NCBI GenBank assembly: GCA_965370365.1
Contig: CBDUSP010000033.1
Coordinates: forward strand, 1-18,360
DNA: 18,360 bases
From: DAIDHZ01 sp965370365
GTDB taxonomy: Bacteria; Chlamydiota; Chlamydiia; Chlamydiales; SM23-39
Direction of reading: 5' to 3'
Shown here: piece after piece, positions 1 through 6,461 of the stretch
Layout of the letters: each line of letters starts with the position of its first letter
Numbering within the stretch: the stretch's first letter is position 1
Made by a program: the position numbers and the translations under genes
Notes under the pieces: generated by a model
What the model saw: the letters and a program-made list of their open reading frames with translations, nothing else
The model's database searches: none
Told to the model about the DNA's origin: nothing

Positions 1-427
1 TGTTTATAGCTGCATCGGCTTTTTCATTTAAACTTTTTATAGCTGTATCGGCGATTTTATTTATATTTTTTATAGCTGTATCGGCGATTTTATTTATATT
101 TTTTATAGCTGCATCGCATAATGCATCGCACCTTTTTGTAGATTTTTCAAATATCTCTGCTAGATCTTTTTGCAATTGGCTTTGGCTGCTTAGGACCAGG
201 CTTAGGATCAATAGGGCACCCGCTTGCGCGGCTATACTATACAAAATGCATTTGTTTAAATTGGTATACCACAGTTTTTCACACACCTCCGTGTGTATAG
301 ACCATACCTTATTTGAAATCACAGATATCCGATCTGTAACTGCATTGACTGTGTCGTGACTGAGACTGGTCATGTAGTCATAGAAAGAATCTTCTTTAGA
401 TTCTGCAGAGATTTCTTGTGTGGTCAT
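1..427 (-). CDS. Small membrane / 11-residue-repeat coiled-coil protein, paralogue A (C-terminus outside window)
   Basis: Open reading frame of at least 142 codons read leftwards from an ATG at 425-427 and still open at base 1; it has no entry as a complete gene because its stop is outside the window. The first ~54 residues (start MTTQEISAES) match paralogue B at 1713-2045 at 37 of 54 positions by my count. A hydrophobic segment at about residues 60-80 (SIAAQAGALLILSLVLS) looks like one membrane span. After it come Gln/Lys-rich sequence and an 11-residue repeat (AIKNINKIADT, twice exactly, then diverged copies), which suits a right-handed or hendecad coiled coil. A weak AAGAAG precedes the start; the promoter is listed separately. 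No function recognised; a secreted or membrane-tethered protein of a lineage-specific family is an inference. Confidence 0.6.
   Translation of the reverse strand, partial: MTTQEISAESKEDSFYDYMTSLSHDTVNAVTDRISVISNKVWSIHTEVCEKLWYTNLNKCILYSIAAQAGALLILSLVLSSQSQLQKDLAEIFEKSTKRCDALCDAAIKNINKIADTAIKNINKIADTAIKSLNEKADAAIN
38..103. repeat. Two exact tandem 33-bp repeats encoding an 11-residue coiled-coil unit
   Basis: Bases 38-70 and 71-103 are identical. Diverged copies flank them at about 5-37 and from 104. Because 33 bp is 11 codons, each unit adds one 11-residue coiled-coil turn to paralogue A without shifting frame. The array reaches the left edge, so its full length is unknown. Confidence 0.9.
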
Positions 428-454
428 AAAAACTAACTTCTTTAATTTGTGGAA

Positions 455-484
455 ATTATACATCTCTTTTAACAATAAATACAA
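455..484 (-). promoter_or_regulatory. Promoter of paralogue A
   Basis: On the minus strand a TTGTAT -35 (479-484) and a perfect TATAAT -10 (455-460) are 18 bp apart, about 28 bp before the ATG at 427. The same arrangement is conserved at paralogue B, which supports function at least at the time of duplication. Confidence 0.55.
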
Positions 485-506
485 GTCTTCGCGGTAGATT
501 CCCTTC

Positions 507-674
507 TTAAGGAACCACTGAACAACTGCTTTGCCTGGAGTTCGAGTCAAAAACGCCAAAAAAGTTAATTCGGAAACCGAAATAAACTAGGGTTAGTTAT
601 TGTAGGTTGAGAATTAGCTTTTTGGTGAATTTTGACCGAAGGCCAGGCGAATGAGTTGTTCAGTGGCTCCTTAA
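507..674. mobile_element. MITE-like insertion with ~28-bp terminal inverted repeats and TTAA target duplication
   Basis: Bases 511-538 and 643-670 are inverted repeats; counting the flanking TTAA, 28 of 32 positions pair. TTAA lies at both ends (507-510 and 671-674). The sister locus copy B lacks the insert and has TTGA at the corresponding site, so the empty site can be read directly. The ~160-bp body has no coding capacity, so it would need a transposase in trans. It contains a small hairpin near 569-581. The ends vaguely recall IS5-group termini, but I cannot assign a family. Confidence 0.75.
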
Positions 675-682
675 CTGTGTCC

Positions 683-711
683 TTGACGCGTTTCAAACAA
701 ATCTTTACATT
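683..711 (+). promoter_or_regulatory. Promoter of truncated pfp copy A
   Basis: TTGACG (683-688), 17-bp spacer, TACATT (706-711). The identical hexamers and spacing occur before intact pfp (2130-2158). The MITE sits just upstream of this promoter and leaves it intact. Confidence 0.5.
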
Positions 712-740
712 GAGGCGTTCAGCCAGAAGGAGCTCAAATA

Positions 741-919
741 GTGCACACTTTAGAAACAAAACGCCGTGAATACAACCCAGAAATCCCCCGATTTTCGAAA
801 AGCTCTCAGAGGTTTGTTTTCAAAGAATTAGCTCATCTAAAAAAACAGCATCACACTTGCGCCAACTGTTTCCAAAAACGTGGGAACAAAAGGGATACGC
901 GCTTGTTAAAGGAAAATGA
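741..919 (+). pseudogene. Truncated, frameshifted 5' fragment of PPi-dependent phosphofructokinase (copy A)
   Basis: Starts at GTG 741 behind AAGGAG (727-732), the same start as intact pfp at 2187. The first ~13 codons match in frame. A C-tract of 5 (785-789) against 7 in the intact gene, with a net loss of one base, then shifts the frame. In the shifted frame about 43 further codons match intact pfp (for example FEKLSEVCFQR, then LFPKTWEQKGY) until a TGA at 917-919, where homology stops. All catalytic regions are missing, so it cannot make an enzyme. Many differences from the intact copy are at third codon positions, which suggests both copies were long under selection before this one broke. 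Confidence 0.85.
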
Positions 920-1471
920 AGTTCTATAGCAATAGACTCCGATATGAGCATACGCTTCAAGCGGTTCTTTTTTAGCAAGATAGGGGATGGGGGACCTGCT
1001 AAAATAGAGGGCATTGAAAGATTGATCAAATACGCACTTAACGATGTGGGGAGAGTCGTAGTCAGCTCTATTTTGAATCTTTGTGACGGCCGTGGATACT
1101 TTTGCTTCTGTCGCAGACTTAAGTGCTTGCACAATGGCAGATAATGTCTCGGGGTTTATGCACGGATGATCACCCTGAAGGTTGATGATAAAGTCTGTTT
1201 TTTGAAGAAACTTCTCTTTCTGAACGGCCTCTACAATCCGCATTGTGCCGGTTTGAGCCTCTCCAGTTAAAATAACCTTTCCTCCAAATCCGCGTACATG
1301 CTCTGCAATTTCTTCACTATCGGTTGCGACAAACAGGGCGTCAATTTCTTTACAAAGAAGTGCTTTTTCAAAGGTGTGTTGGAGAACCGATTTCCCTCCT
1401 GCTTTTTTGAGGAGTTTTTCTGGAAAACGAGAACTTTTAAGTCTAGCTGGGATTACGCATGCAACTGTCAT
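851..1471 (-). pseudogene. kdsB: 3'-truncated CMP-Kdo synthetase (KdsB)
   Basis: KdsB (3-deoxy-manno-octulosonate cytidylyltransferase) activates Kdo with CTP for LPS inner-core synthesis, upstream of WaaA, which is also in this window. Residues 1-184 are clearly KdsB: IPAR at 7-10, VATDSEE near 48-54, the QGD metal-binding motif at 99-101, SRSPIPY near 158-164 and AHIGVYCYR near 175-183. The last ~20 residues are antisense to the pfp fragment and not KdsB. The usual ~50 C-terminal residues, which in the family carry the second Mg-binding Asp (D225 in E. coli as I recall), are gone. The family's QGDEP is QGDHP here, and the usual GT(D/E)R is GTMR. Very probably inactive; a second intact kdsB is expected elsewhere. 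Confidence 0.8.
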
Positions 1472-1551
1472 GATCTCTTCATTTTCGCTTAGGGAACTGA
1501 AAATAGCAAGCCCTGTGTGAAGGAGCGATTCTTTCGAAACACGTGTCTAGT

Positions 1552-1614
1552 AATCACGTTTTCCCATGGAAAAGGGTGTGGGGTAACCACGCTTTTCCAT
1601 GGAGAAACGTGGTT
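1552..1614. repeat. Long imperfect inverted repeat (23-bp arms) in the gap between kdsB and paralogue B
   Basis: Arms 1552-1574 and 1592-1614 pair at about 20 of 23 positions across a 17-nt loop, and each arm contains CCATGG. A shorter ACGTG/CACGT inverted repeat (1541-1545, 1555-1559) overlaps its left side. No U-run follows on either strand, so a normal intrinsic terminator is unlikely. The rest of 1472-1712 holds nothing I recognise. Confidence 0.6.
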
Positions 1615-1712
1615 GCTTGATGGACGTTAAAAAAAATAGGGGTACTGCTGGACAATTTATTTATCTGCGTCCTCTAGGAGTTTCGTTAGCCTTGCGGAGA
1701 TTATGGCAACGG

Positions 1713-2045
1713 TTATAGCTTCAGAGCTTTCATAGCATCATCAGCTGGCTTCATTATCGCGGCGATCGTTTCTCGCGTTTCAGCCATTTGCTTTTCATGA
1801 AGCTGTTGCAAGCGGGGGCCTAGAAACTGGGTCCAAATCACATATGTACTTATACCTACAGTGATGAGATTTAGAGTGGTTCTATACCATGGCTTTTCCC
1901 ACATCTCCGTGTGTAGAGACCGTACCTTATTTGAAACCGCAGAGACCCTCTCTGTAACTGCATTGGCTGCGTCACAACTGAGACTAGTTATGGATTCGTA
2001 GAAAGAGTCTTCTTTAGGTTCTGCAGAAATTTCTTGTATTGTCAT
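1713..2045 (-). CDS. Small single-span membrane protein, paralogue B
   Basis: 110 residues. The ATG at 2045 is chosen over the longer upstream reading because AAAGGAG lies ~10 nt before it, because the promoter -10 lies upstream of it, and because the matching start is conserved in paralogue A. The N-terminal ~54 residues (MTIQEISAEPKEDSFYES at the start) are conserved with paralogue A. One membrane span lies at about residues 59-80 (LNLITVGISTYVIWTQFLG), followed by a short charged helical tail (QQLHEKQMAETRETIAAI). It lacks the 11-residue repeats of paralogue A. It is divergent from pfp and shares its promoter region. Function unknown; the conserved part is the N-terminal domain, while the tail varies between paralogues. 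Confidence 0.65.
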   Translation of the reverse strand: MTIQEISAEPKEDSFYESITSLSCDAANAVTERVSAVSNKVRSLHTEMWEKPWYRTTLNLITVGISTYVIWTQFLGPRLQQLHEKQMAETRETIAAIMKPADDAMKALKL

Positions 2046-2072
2046 AAATATTAACTCCTTTAATTTGTGGGA

Positions 2073-2102
2073 ATTATACCTCGCTTTTAACAATACATGC
2101 AA
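2073..2102 (-). promoter_or_regulatory. Promoter of paralogue B
   Basis: Minus-strand TTGCAT (2097-2102), 18-bp spacer, TATAAT (2073-2078). Hexamers and spacing are conserved at copy A. Confidence 0.6.
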
Positions 2103-2129
2103 GCTTACGCGGTAGCTTTGACTGTATCC

Positions 2130-2158
2130 TTGACGCGTTTCAAAAAAAACCTTACATT
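2130..2158 (+). promoter_or_regulatory. Promoter of pfp
   Basis: TTGACG (2130-2135), 17-bp spacer with an A-run, TACATT (2153-2158). Transcription would begin near 2165, downstream of the longest possible ATG start (2097), which is why GTG 2187 is taken as the real start. Confidence 0.6.
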
Positions 2159-2186
2159 GAGGCGTTCAGCTAAAAGGAGCTTGATT

Positions 2187-3722
2187 GTGCATACCTTAGA
2201 GACAAAGCGTCGCGAGTATATCCCAGAGACCCCCCCGATTTTCGAAAAGCTCTCAGAGGTTTGTTTTCAAAGAGTCAGCTCCTCTCAAAAAACGGCCTCT
2301 TCCTTGCGTCAGCTTTTCCCAAAAACATGGGAGCAAAAAGGCTATGAGCTTGTCAAAGGGAAGGGAAAAGAATTGCCCCTTCGGATTGGTGTCTTTTTTT
2401 CAGGAGGTCCCGCATCAGGTGGTCACAATGTGCTTGTAGGCCTTCATAATGCGATGCAAAAATTCAGCAGCTCTTCTCAAGTGATTGGCTTTCTAGGAGG
2501 GCCTTCAGGTCTTCTCGATAAAAAATGGAAGTATATCAAAGTGAATGATGTTGCTGCTGTGAAAAATACGGGCGGTTTTGACTTGCTTGGATCTGGACGC
2601 ACGAAGATCGAGAGCCCGGAACAGATGGCATCTGCCATGCAAGCGTGCAAGGAGCTGACTTTAGATGGTCTCGTTGTAATTGGTGGGGATGATTCAAATA
2701 CAAATGCGGCGCTTTTAGCGGAATATTTTTTAGTAAATGAGTGTGCTACACGAGTTATTGGCGTGCCAAAAACAATTGACGGAGATTTGCGAAGCGAGGA
2801 AATTGAAATGTCCTTTGGCTTTGATAGCGCCTGCAAAACGTACTCTGAGCTAATTGGAAATATTGCAAAAGACGCTCTTTCTTCAAAAAAGTACTATCAC
2901 TTTATCAAGCTCATGGGAAGGTCTGCCTCGAATATCACACTTGAGTGCGCGCTTGCTGTGCAGCCAAATCTTGCTCTCATTGGAGAGGAAGAACGGAGCT
3001 TAGAGGAAATTGTCGGGGAAATTGTCGATCTCATCGTGCAAAGAAAGGACGATGGAAAAGAATATGGGGTGATTCTAATCCCTGAAGGGCTCATTGAATT
3101 TATTCCAGAAATGAAAGCCTTGATTCAAGAGCTTAATCAGCTTTTATCTGAGGGGAAAGCCCATGCTGATCTTAAGCCTAAGAATCAACAGCTTTTTTCA
3201 ACACTCCCTGAAAAAATTCAAGAGCAGCTCGTGTCGGATCGGGATCCTCATGGAAATATTACTGTATCCCAAATCGATACTGAGTCTCTTTTGATCGAGC
3301 TTGTTAAAGCAAAACTCGAAGAGAAATTTACTCCTATTGCTCACTTCTTTGGATATGAAGGGAGATGTTGCTATCCTTCAAACTTCGATGCCACCTATTG
3401 CTATTTACTTGGAATGGTCGCGGCCCTTGCGATTCGAGATGGGGCAACGGGGATGATTTGCTCGATTCAGAACCTGTTGAAGCCAAGCCTTGAGTGGACA
3501 TGCTCGCTTGTTCCTATTGTACATCTCATGCATATGGAGGAGCGAAAAGGAGCGCAAAAGCCGGTTATTCAAAAGGCGCTTGTCGATCTTAAGGGAAAGG
3601 CTTTTTTAGAATTTGCTGAAAAAAGAGAGGACTGGAAGATCGATGATGAGTACGTTTTCCCAGGACCGATTCAGTATTTTGGGGATTCTGAGCTCACAGA
3701 CTCTCGCCCAAAAATCCTTTAA
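2187..3722 (+). CDS. pfp: Pyrophosphate-dependent fructose-6-phosphate 1-phosphotransferase
   Basis: Phosphorylates fructose-6-phosphate with PPi in place of ATP; a reversible cytosolic glycolytic step. 511 residues from GTG 2187, which has AAGGAG 7 nt upstream, lies after the promoter, and has the same start conserved in copy A. Visible motifs: FFSGGPASGGHN near the N-terminus (PPi/phosphate loop), GGDDSN at ~166-171 (the second Asp is the PPi-type signature; ATP enzymes have Gly), PKTIDGDL (Lys and catalytic Asp), LMGRSASN, and EGLIEF. This is the long-chain PFP type also used by chlamydiae. It is monocistronic, with a palindrome cluster starting at its stop codon. Confident about family; PPi use is inferred from the motifs. 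Confidence 0.93.
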   Translation: MHTLETKRREYIPETPPIFEKLSEVCFQRVSSSQKTASSLRQLFPKTWEQKGYELVKGKGKELPLRIGVFFSGGPASGGHNVLVGLHNAMQKFSSSSQVIGFLGGPSGLLDKKWKYIKVNDVAAVKNTGGFDLLGSGRTKIESPEQMASAMQACKELTLDGLVVIGGDDSNTNAALLAEYFLVNECATRVIGVPKTIDGDLRSEEIEMSFGFDSACKTYSELIGNIAKDALSSKKYYHFIKLMGRSASNITLECALAVQPNLALIGEEERSLEEIVGEIVDLIVQRKDDGKEYGVILIPEGLIEFIPEMKALIQELNQLLSEGKAHADLKPKNQQLFSTLPEKIQEQLVSDRDPHGNITVSQIDTESLLIELVKAKLEEKFTPIAHFFGYEGRCCYPSNFDATYCYLLGMVAALAIRDGATGMICSIQNLLKPSLEWTCSLVPIVHLMHMEERKGAQKPVIQKALVDLKGKAFLEFAEKREDWKIDDEYVFPGPIQYFGDSELTDSRPKIL

Positions 3723-3918
3723 AAATTAACAGGATACGCTTCGCTGCAGGATCGGCTACGCCGGCAGGATCACCGCTAACGCGGTGGCAGGATAGATGGA
3801 TTTCTTGGGAACGCTCATGTTTTGAACCAAAACATTTTATCCTGCCGCAGCGTCAGCTGCGATCCTGCCACCGCGTCAGCGGTGATCCTGCAAGCGTAGC
3901 GTATCCTGTTAATTTTTA
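3720..3918. repeat. Modular nested-palindrome cluster with CAGGAT spacers
   Basis: Four CAGGAT hexamers (3730, 3747, 3765, 3788) on the left face four ATCCTG hexamers (3839, 3862, 3885, 3903) on the right. Between successive hexamers sit small GC-rich hairpins (for example CGGC-TAC-GCCG and CACCGC-TAA-CGCGGTG). The two halves are also inverted repeats of each other: 3721-3740 pairs perfectly with 3898-3917, and 3765-3793 pairs with 3862-3890 at 28 of 29 bases. The structure starts at the pfp stop codon and ends in a T-run, so it may end pfp transcription. It resembles REP/BIME-type elements in organisation only. Confidence 0.85.
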
Positions 3919-3952
3919 GCGGAGAGTTTAATAAGGTAGCCCTTGAAATCCT

Positions 3953-3981
3953 TTGAAAGGATATCAGGTAGCTGATAAAAT
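3953..3981 (+). promoter_or_regulatory. Promoter of leuS with very short leader
   Basis: TTGAAA (3953-3958), exactly 17 bp, TAAAAT (3976-3981), only 8 bp before the ATG at 3990. There is no Shine-Dalgarno motif between them, so transcription would start at or next to the ATG. The -35 lies in a small hairpin (ATCCTTT/AAAGGAT). Confidence 0.5.
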
Positions 3982-3989
3982 CTCTTCCT

Positions 3990-6461
3990 ATGAAGAAAAA
4001 ATACGACCCTGCATCGATTGAAAAAAAGTGGCAAAGCTACTGGAAGAAAAACAAAACCTTCAAAGCCGAAATTGACCCCACTAAACCAAAGTACTACATC
4101 CTTGATATGTTTCCGTATCCGTCAGGTGCGGGCTTGCATGTTGGCCATGTAACTGGCTATACCGGTACGGACATCTTAGCGCGCTATAAAAGACAGCTCG
4201 GATTTAACGTGCTTCACCCAATGGGCTGGGATAGCTTTGGACTTCCTGCTGAGCAATACGCGATTCGCACAGGTACGCATCCTGCAATTACGACAAAAGC
4301 CAATATTGACACGTATCGTCGCCAATTACAGTCTCTTGGATTTAGCTATGATTGGGATCGGGAAATTGCAACAAGCGACCCTTCTTACTACAAATGGACG
4401 CAGTGGATTTTCACAAAGCTTTTTGAAAAAGGGCTTGCCTATGAAGCTGAGATCAATGTCAATTTTTGTCCAACACTTGGGACCGTTCTTGCAAATGAAG
4501 AAGTGGAAGACGGGAAGTCCAAAGAAGGGGGCTATCCCGTTGTAAGACGCCCACTAAAGCAGTGGATTTTGCGGATTACGGAGTATGCAGACCGTTTGCT
4601 TAAAGATCTGGATCTTTTGGATTGGCCCGATCACTTAAAAAGGCTTCAGTCGAACTGGATTGGAAAAAGTGAAGGGGTGTCTATTGACTTTCCTTTGGAG
4701 AAGACAGGTGAAAAAGTCACCATGTTTACAACGCGCCCTGATACCCTTTTTGGGGTGAGCTTTGTTGCGATTGCTCCAGAGCATCCTCTTGTTTCTCAAA
4801 TTGTCACAGAAGACCAAAAACAAGAAGTTGATGCCTATTTGCGCGTCGTGTCTGCAAAAAGCGATTTAGAGCGAACGGATTTAGCCAAGACGCAAACAGG
4901 TGTTTGGACAGGAGCCTATGTACTTCATCCAATGACTGAAAAAAAGATCCCCATCTGGGTTGCTGACTATGTGCTCGTGGGCTACGGAACGGGCGCTGTG
5001 ATGGCGGTTCCAGCTCACGATGAAAGAGATTTTGGTTTTGCAACGAAGTATAACCTCCCTATCATTAAAGTCATTGATGAAGAGGGAAAAAGTATCAATA
5101 GCTCCTTTTTGGATGGCCTTGCAATTGTAGAGTCCAAAAAAGTGATGGCAGACTATCTCGAAAAAGAGAACAAGGGAAAACGGTCCATTCACTACAAGTT
5201 AAGGGACTGGCTTTTTTCTCGCCAAAGATACTGGGGAGAGCCGTTTCCAATCATTCACTTTGCAGATGGCACAAAGCGCTCTTTGACCCTCGATGAGCTC
5301 CCTTTAACACCGCCCCCAATGGATGATTATAAGCCAGCTGATTCTGGAGAGAGCCCCCTTGCAAAGGTGCGTAAATGGGTTGAGATTGAAGATCCCAAAA
5401 CTGGAAAAAAAGCTTTGCGAGAGACAAACACAATGCCTCAGTGGGCAGGCTCTTGCTGGTATTATCTTCGTTTTTGTGATCCTCACAACGAACAAGAGGC
5501 TTGGAGTACGGACGCAGACAAATATTGGATGCCAGTCGATATGTACGTTGGCGGGGTCGAACATGCAGTTTTGCACCTTCTTTACGCAAGATTTTGGCAT
5601 AAAGTGCTTTACGATCTAGATCTCGTTCATACACCAGAGCCGTTTATGACCCTTCGCAATCAAGGGCTTGTGACTGCGCGCTCTTACAAACTCCCAGGTG
5701 GGGGTTATGTTGCACCGAGTGAGGTTGAAGAGAGAGAGGGGGGTTATTTTGCTTTAGGTACGGGCGAGGAACTCACCTCGCAGAGTGACAAGATGTCCAA
5801 ATCGAAGTTAAATGGGATTTCTCCAGATGAGATGATCGAAGAGTTTGGCGCGGATGCTTTAAGGCTCTACGAAATGTTTATGGGCCCTTTTGATCGAGAA
5901 AAGACGTGGAGCACGGATGCGGTTTCTGGATGTAAGCGCTTTTTGAATCGTTTTTATGACATGGTTTTTAGCGACAAGATTTGTGATGAGGAAAGCGAAG
6001 AGGCACTCAAGCTAACACATAAGCTCGTTCATCTTGTGACAGAAGATGTTGAAGCAATGCAGTTTAATACGGCAATCGCTCGTATGATGGAGTTTTTAAA
6101 CGCATTTATTCCGCTGCCGAAATATCCCAGAAGTTGTCTAAAAGCGGCAGTTCAGATGCTCTCTCCGTTTGCTCCGCATATTGCAGAAGAGTTTTGGGAA
6201 AAGCTCGGCGAAAAAGGATCGATTACCTATGTCCCGATTCCGCCAGTCAAACAAGAGTACCTTGTTGAAGATACGGCCGTCTTTGTCGTTCAGATAAATG
6301 GAAAGCTTCGTGGGCGTTTTGACATGCCTGTTGATACGACGGAAGAATCGTTGATGCAGAAGATCAAAGACACTCCAGAGACGGCGAAGTTTTTGGAAGG
6401 AAAGATTATAAAGACAATTTTCGTTCCGAAAAAGTTGCTCAATATTGTGATAAAACCTTGA
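3990..6461 (+). CDS. leuS: Leucyl-tRNA synthetase
   Basis: Charges tRNA-Leu with leucine; class I cytosolic synthetase, 823 residues, normal bacterial length. PYPSGAGLHVGH at 42-53 carries the HIGH-type ATP motif; KMSKS is at 601-605. The editing domain includes the TTRPDTLFGV segment and the VPAHDERD segment with its conserved Asp. The leucine-specific region (CWYYLRF..., DMYVGGVEHAVLHLLYARF) is intact. The C-terminal tRNA-binding part ends QINGKLRGRFDMP... as in bacterial LeuRS. The start has no SD and sits 8 bp after a good -10. waaA follows with a 4-base overlap, so the two are probably co-transcribed. Confidence 0.97.
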   Translation: MKKKYDPASIEKKWQSYWKKNKTFKAEIDPTKPKYYILDMFPYPSGAGLHVGHVTGYTGTDILARYKRQLGFNVLHPMGWDSFGLPAEQYAIRTGTHPAITTKANIDTYRRQLQSLGFSYDWDREIATSDPSYYKWTQWIFTKLFEKGLAYEAEINVNFCPTLGTVLANEEVEDGKSKEGGYPVVRRPLKQWILRITEYADRLLKDLDLLDWPDHLKRLQSNWIGKSEGVSIDFPLEKTGEKVTMFTTRPDTLFGVSFVAIAPEHPLVSQIVTEDQKQEVDAYLRVVSAKSDLERTDLAKTQTGVWTGAYVLHPMTEKKIPIWVADYVLVGYGTGAVMAVPAHDERDFGFATKYNLPIIKVIDEEGKSINSSFLDGLAIVESKKVMADYLEKENKGKRSIHYKLRDWLFSRQRYWGEPFPIIHFADGTKRSLTLDELPLTPPPMDDYKPADSGESPLAKVRKWVEIEDPKTGKKALRETNTMPQWAGSCWYYLRFCDPHNEQEAWSTDADKYWMPVDMYVGGVEHAVLHLLYARFWHKVLYDLDLVHTPEPFMTLRNQGLVTARSYKLPGGGYVAPSEVEEREGGYFALGTGEELTSQSDKMSKSKLNGISPDEMIEEFGADALRLYEMFMGPFDREKTWSTDAVSGCKRFLNRFYDMVFSDKICDEESEEALKLTHKLVHLVTEDVEAMQFNTAIARMMEFLNAFIPLPKYPRSCLKAAVQMLSPFAPHIAEEFWEKLGEKGSITYVPIPPVKQEYLVEDTAVFVVQINGKLRGRFDMPVDTTEESLMQKIKDTPETAKFLEGKIIKTIFVPKKLLNIVIKP

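Noticed and set aside
5..120. 33-bp repeats as a CRISPR array
   Set aside because: Units are directly tandem without spacers and lie in an open reading frame.
2046..2102. Longer start of paralogue B at 2102
   Set aside because: The extension covers the TATAAT and -35 of its own promoter; the ATG at 2045 has the SD and is conserved with paralogue A.
2097..2186. Longer N-terminal start of PFP at ATG 2097
   Set aside because: The conserved promoter (2130-2158) lies inside this stretch, and GTG 2187 has an SD and the same start in copy A.
5251..5634. 127-codon minus-strand ORF inside leuS
   Set aside because: Antisense shadow of a strongly conserved synthetase gene; no family features.
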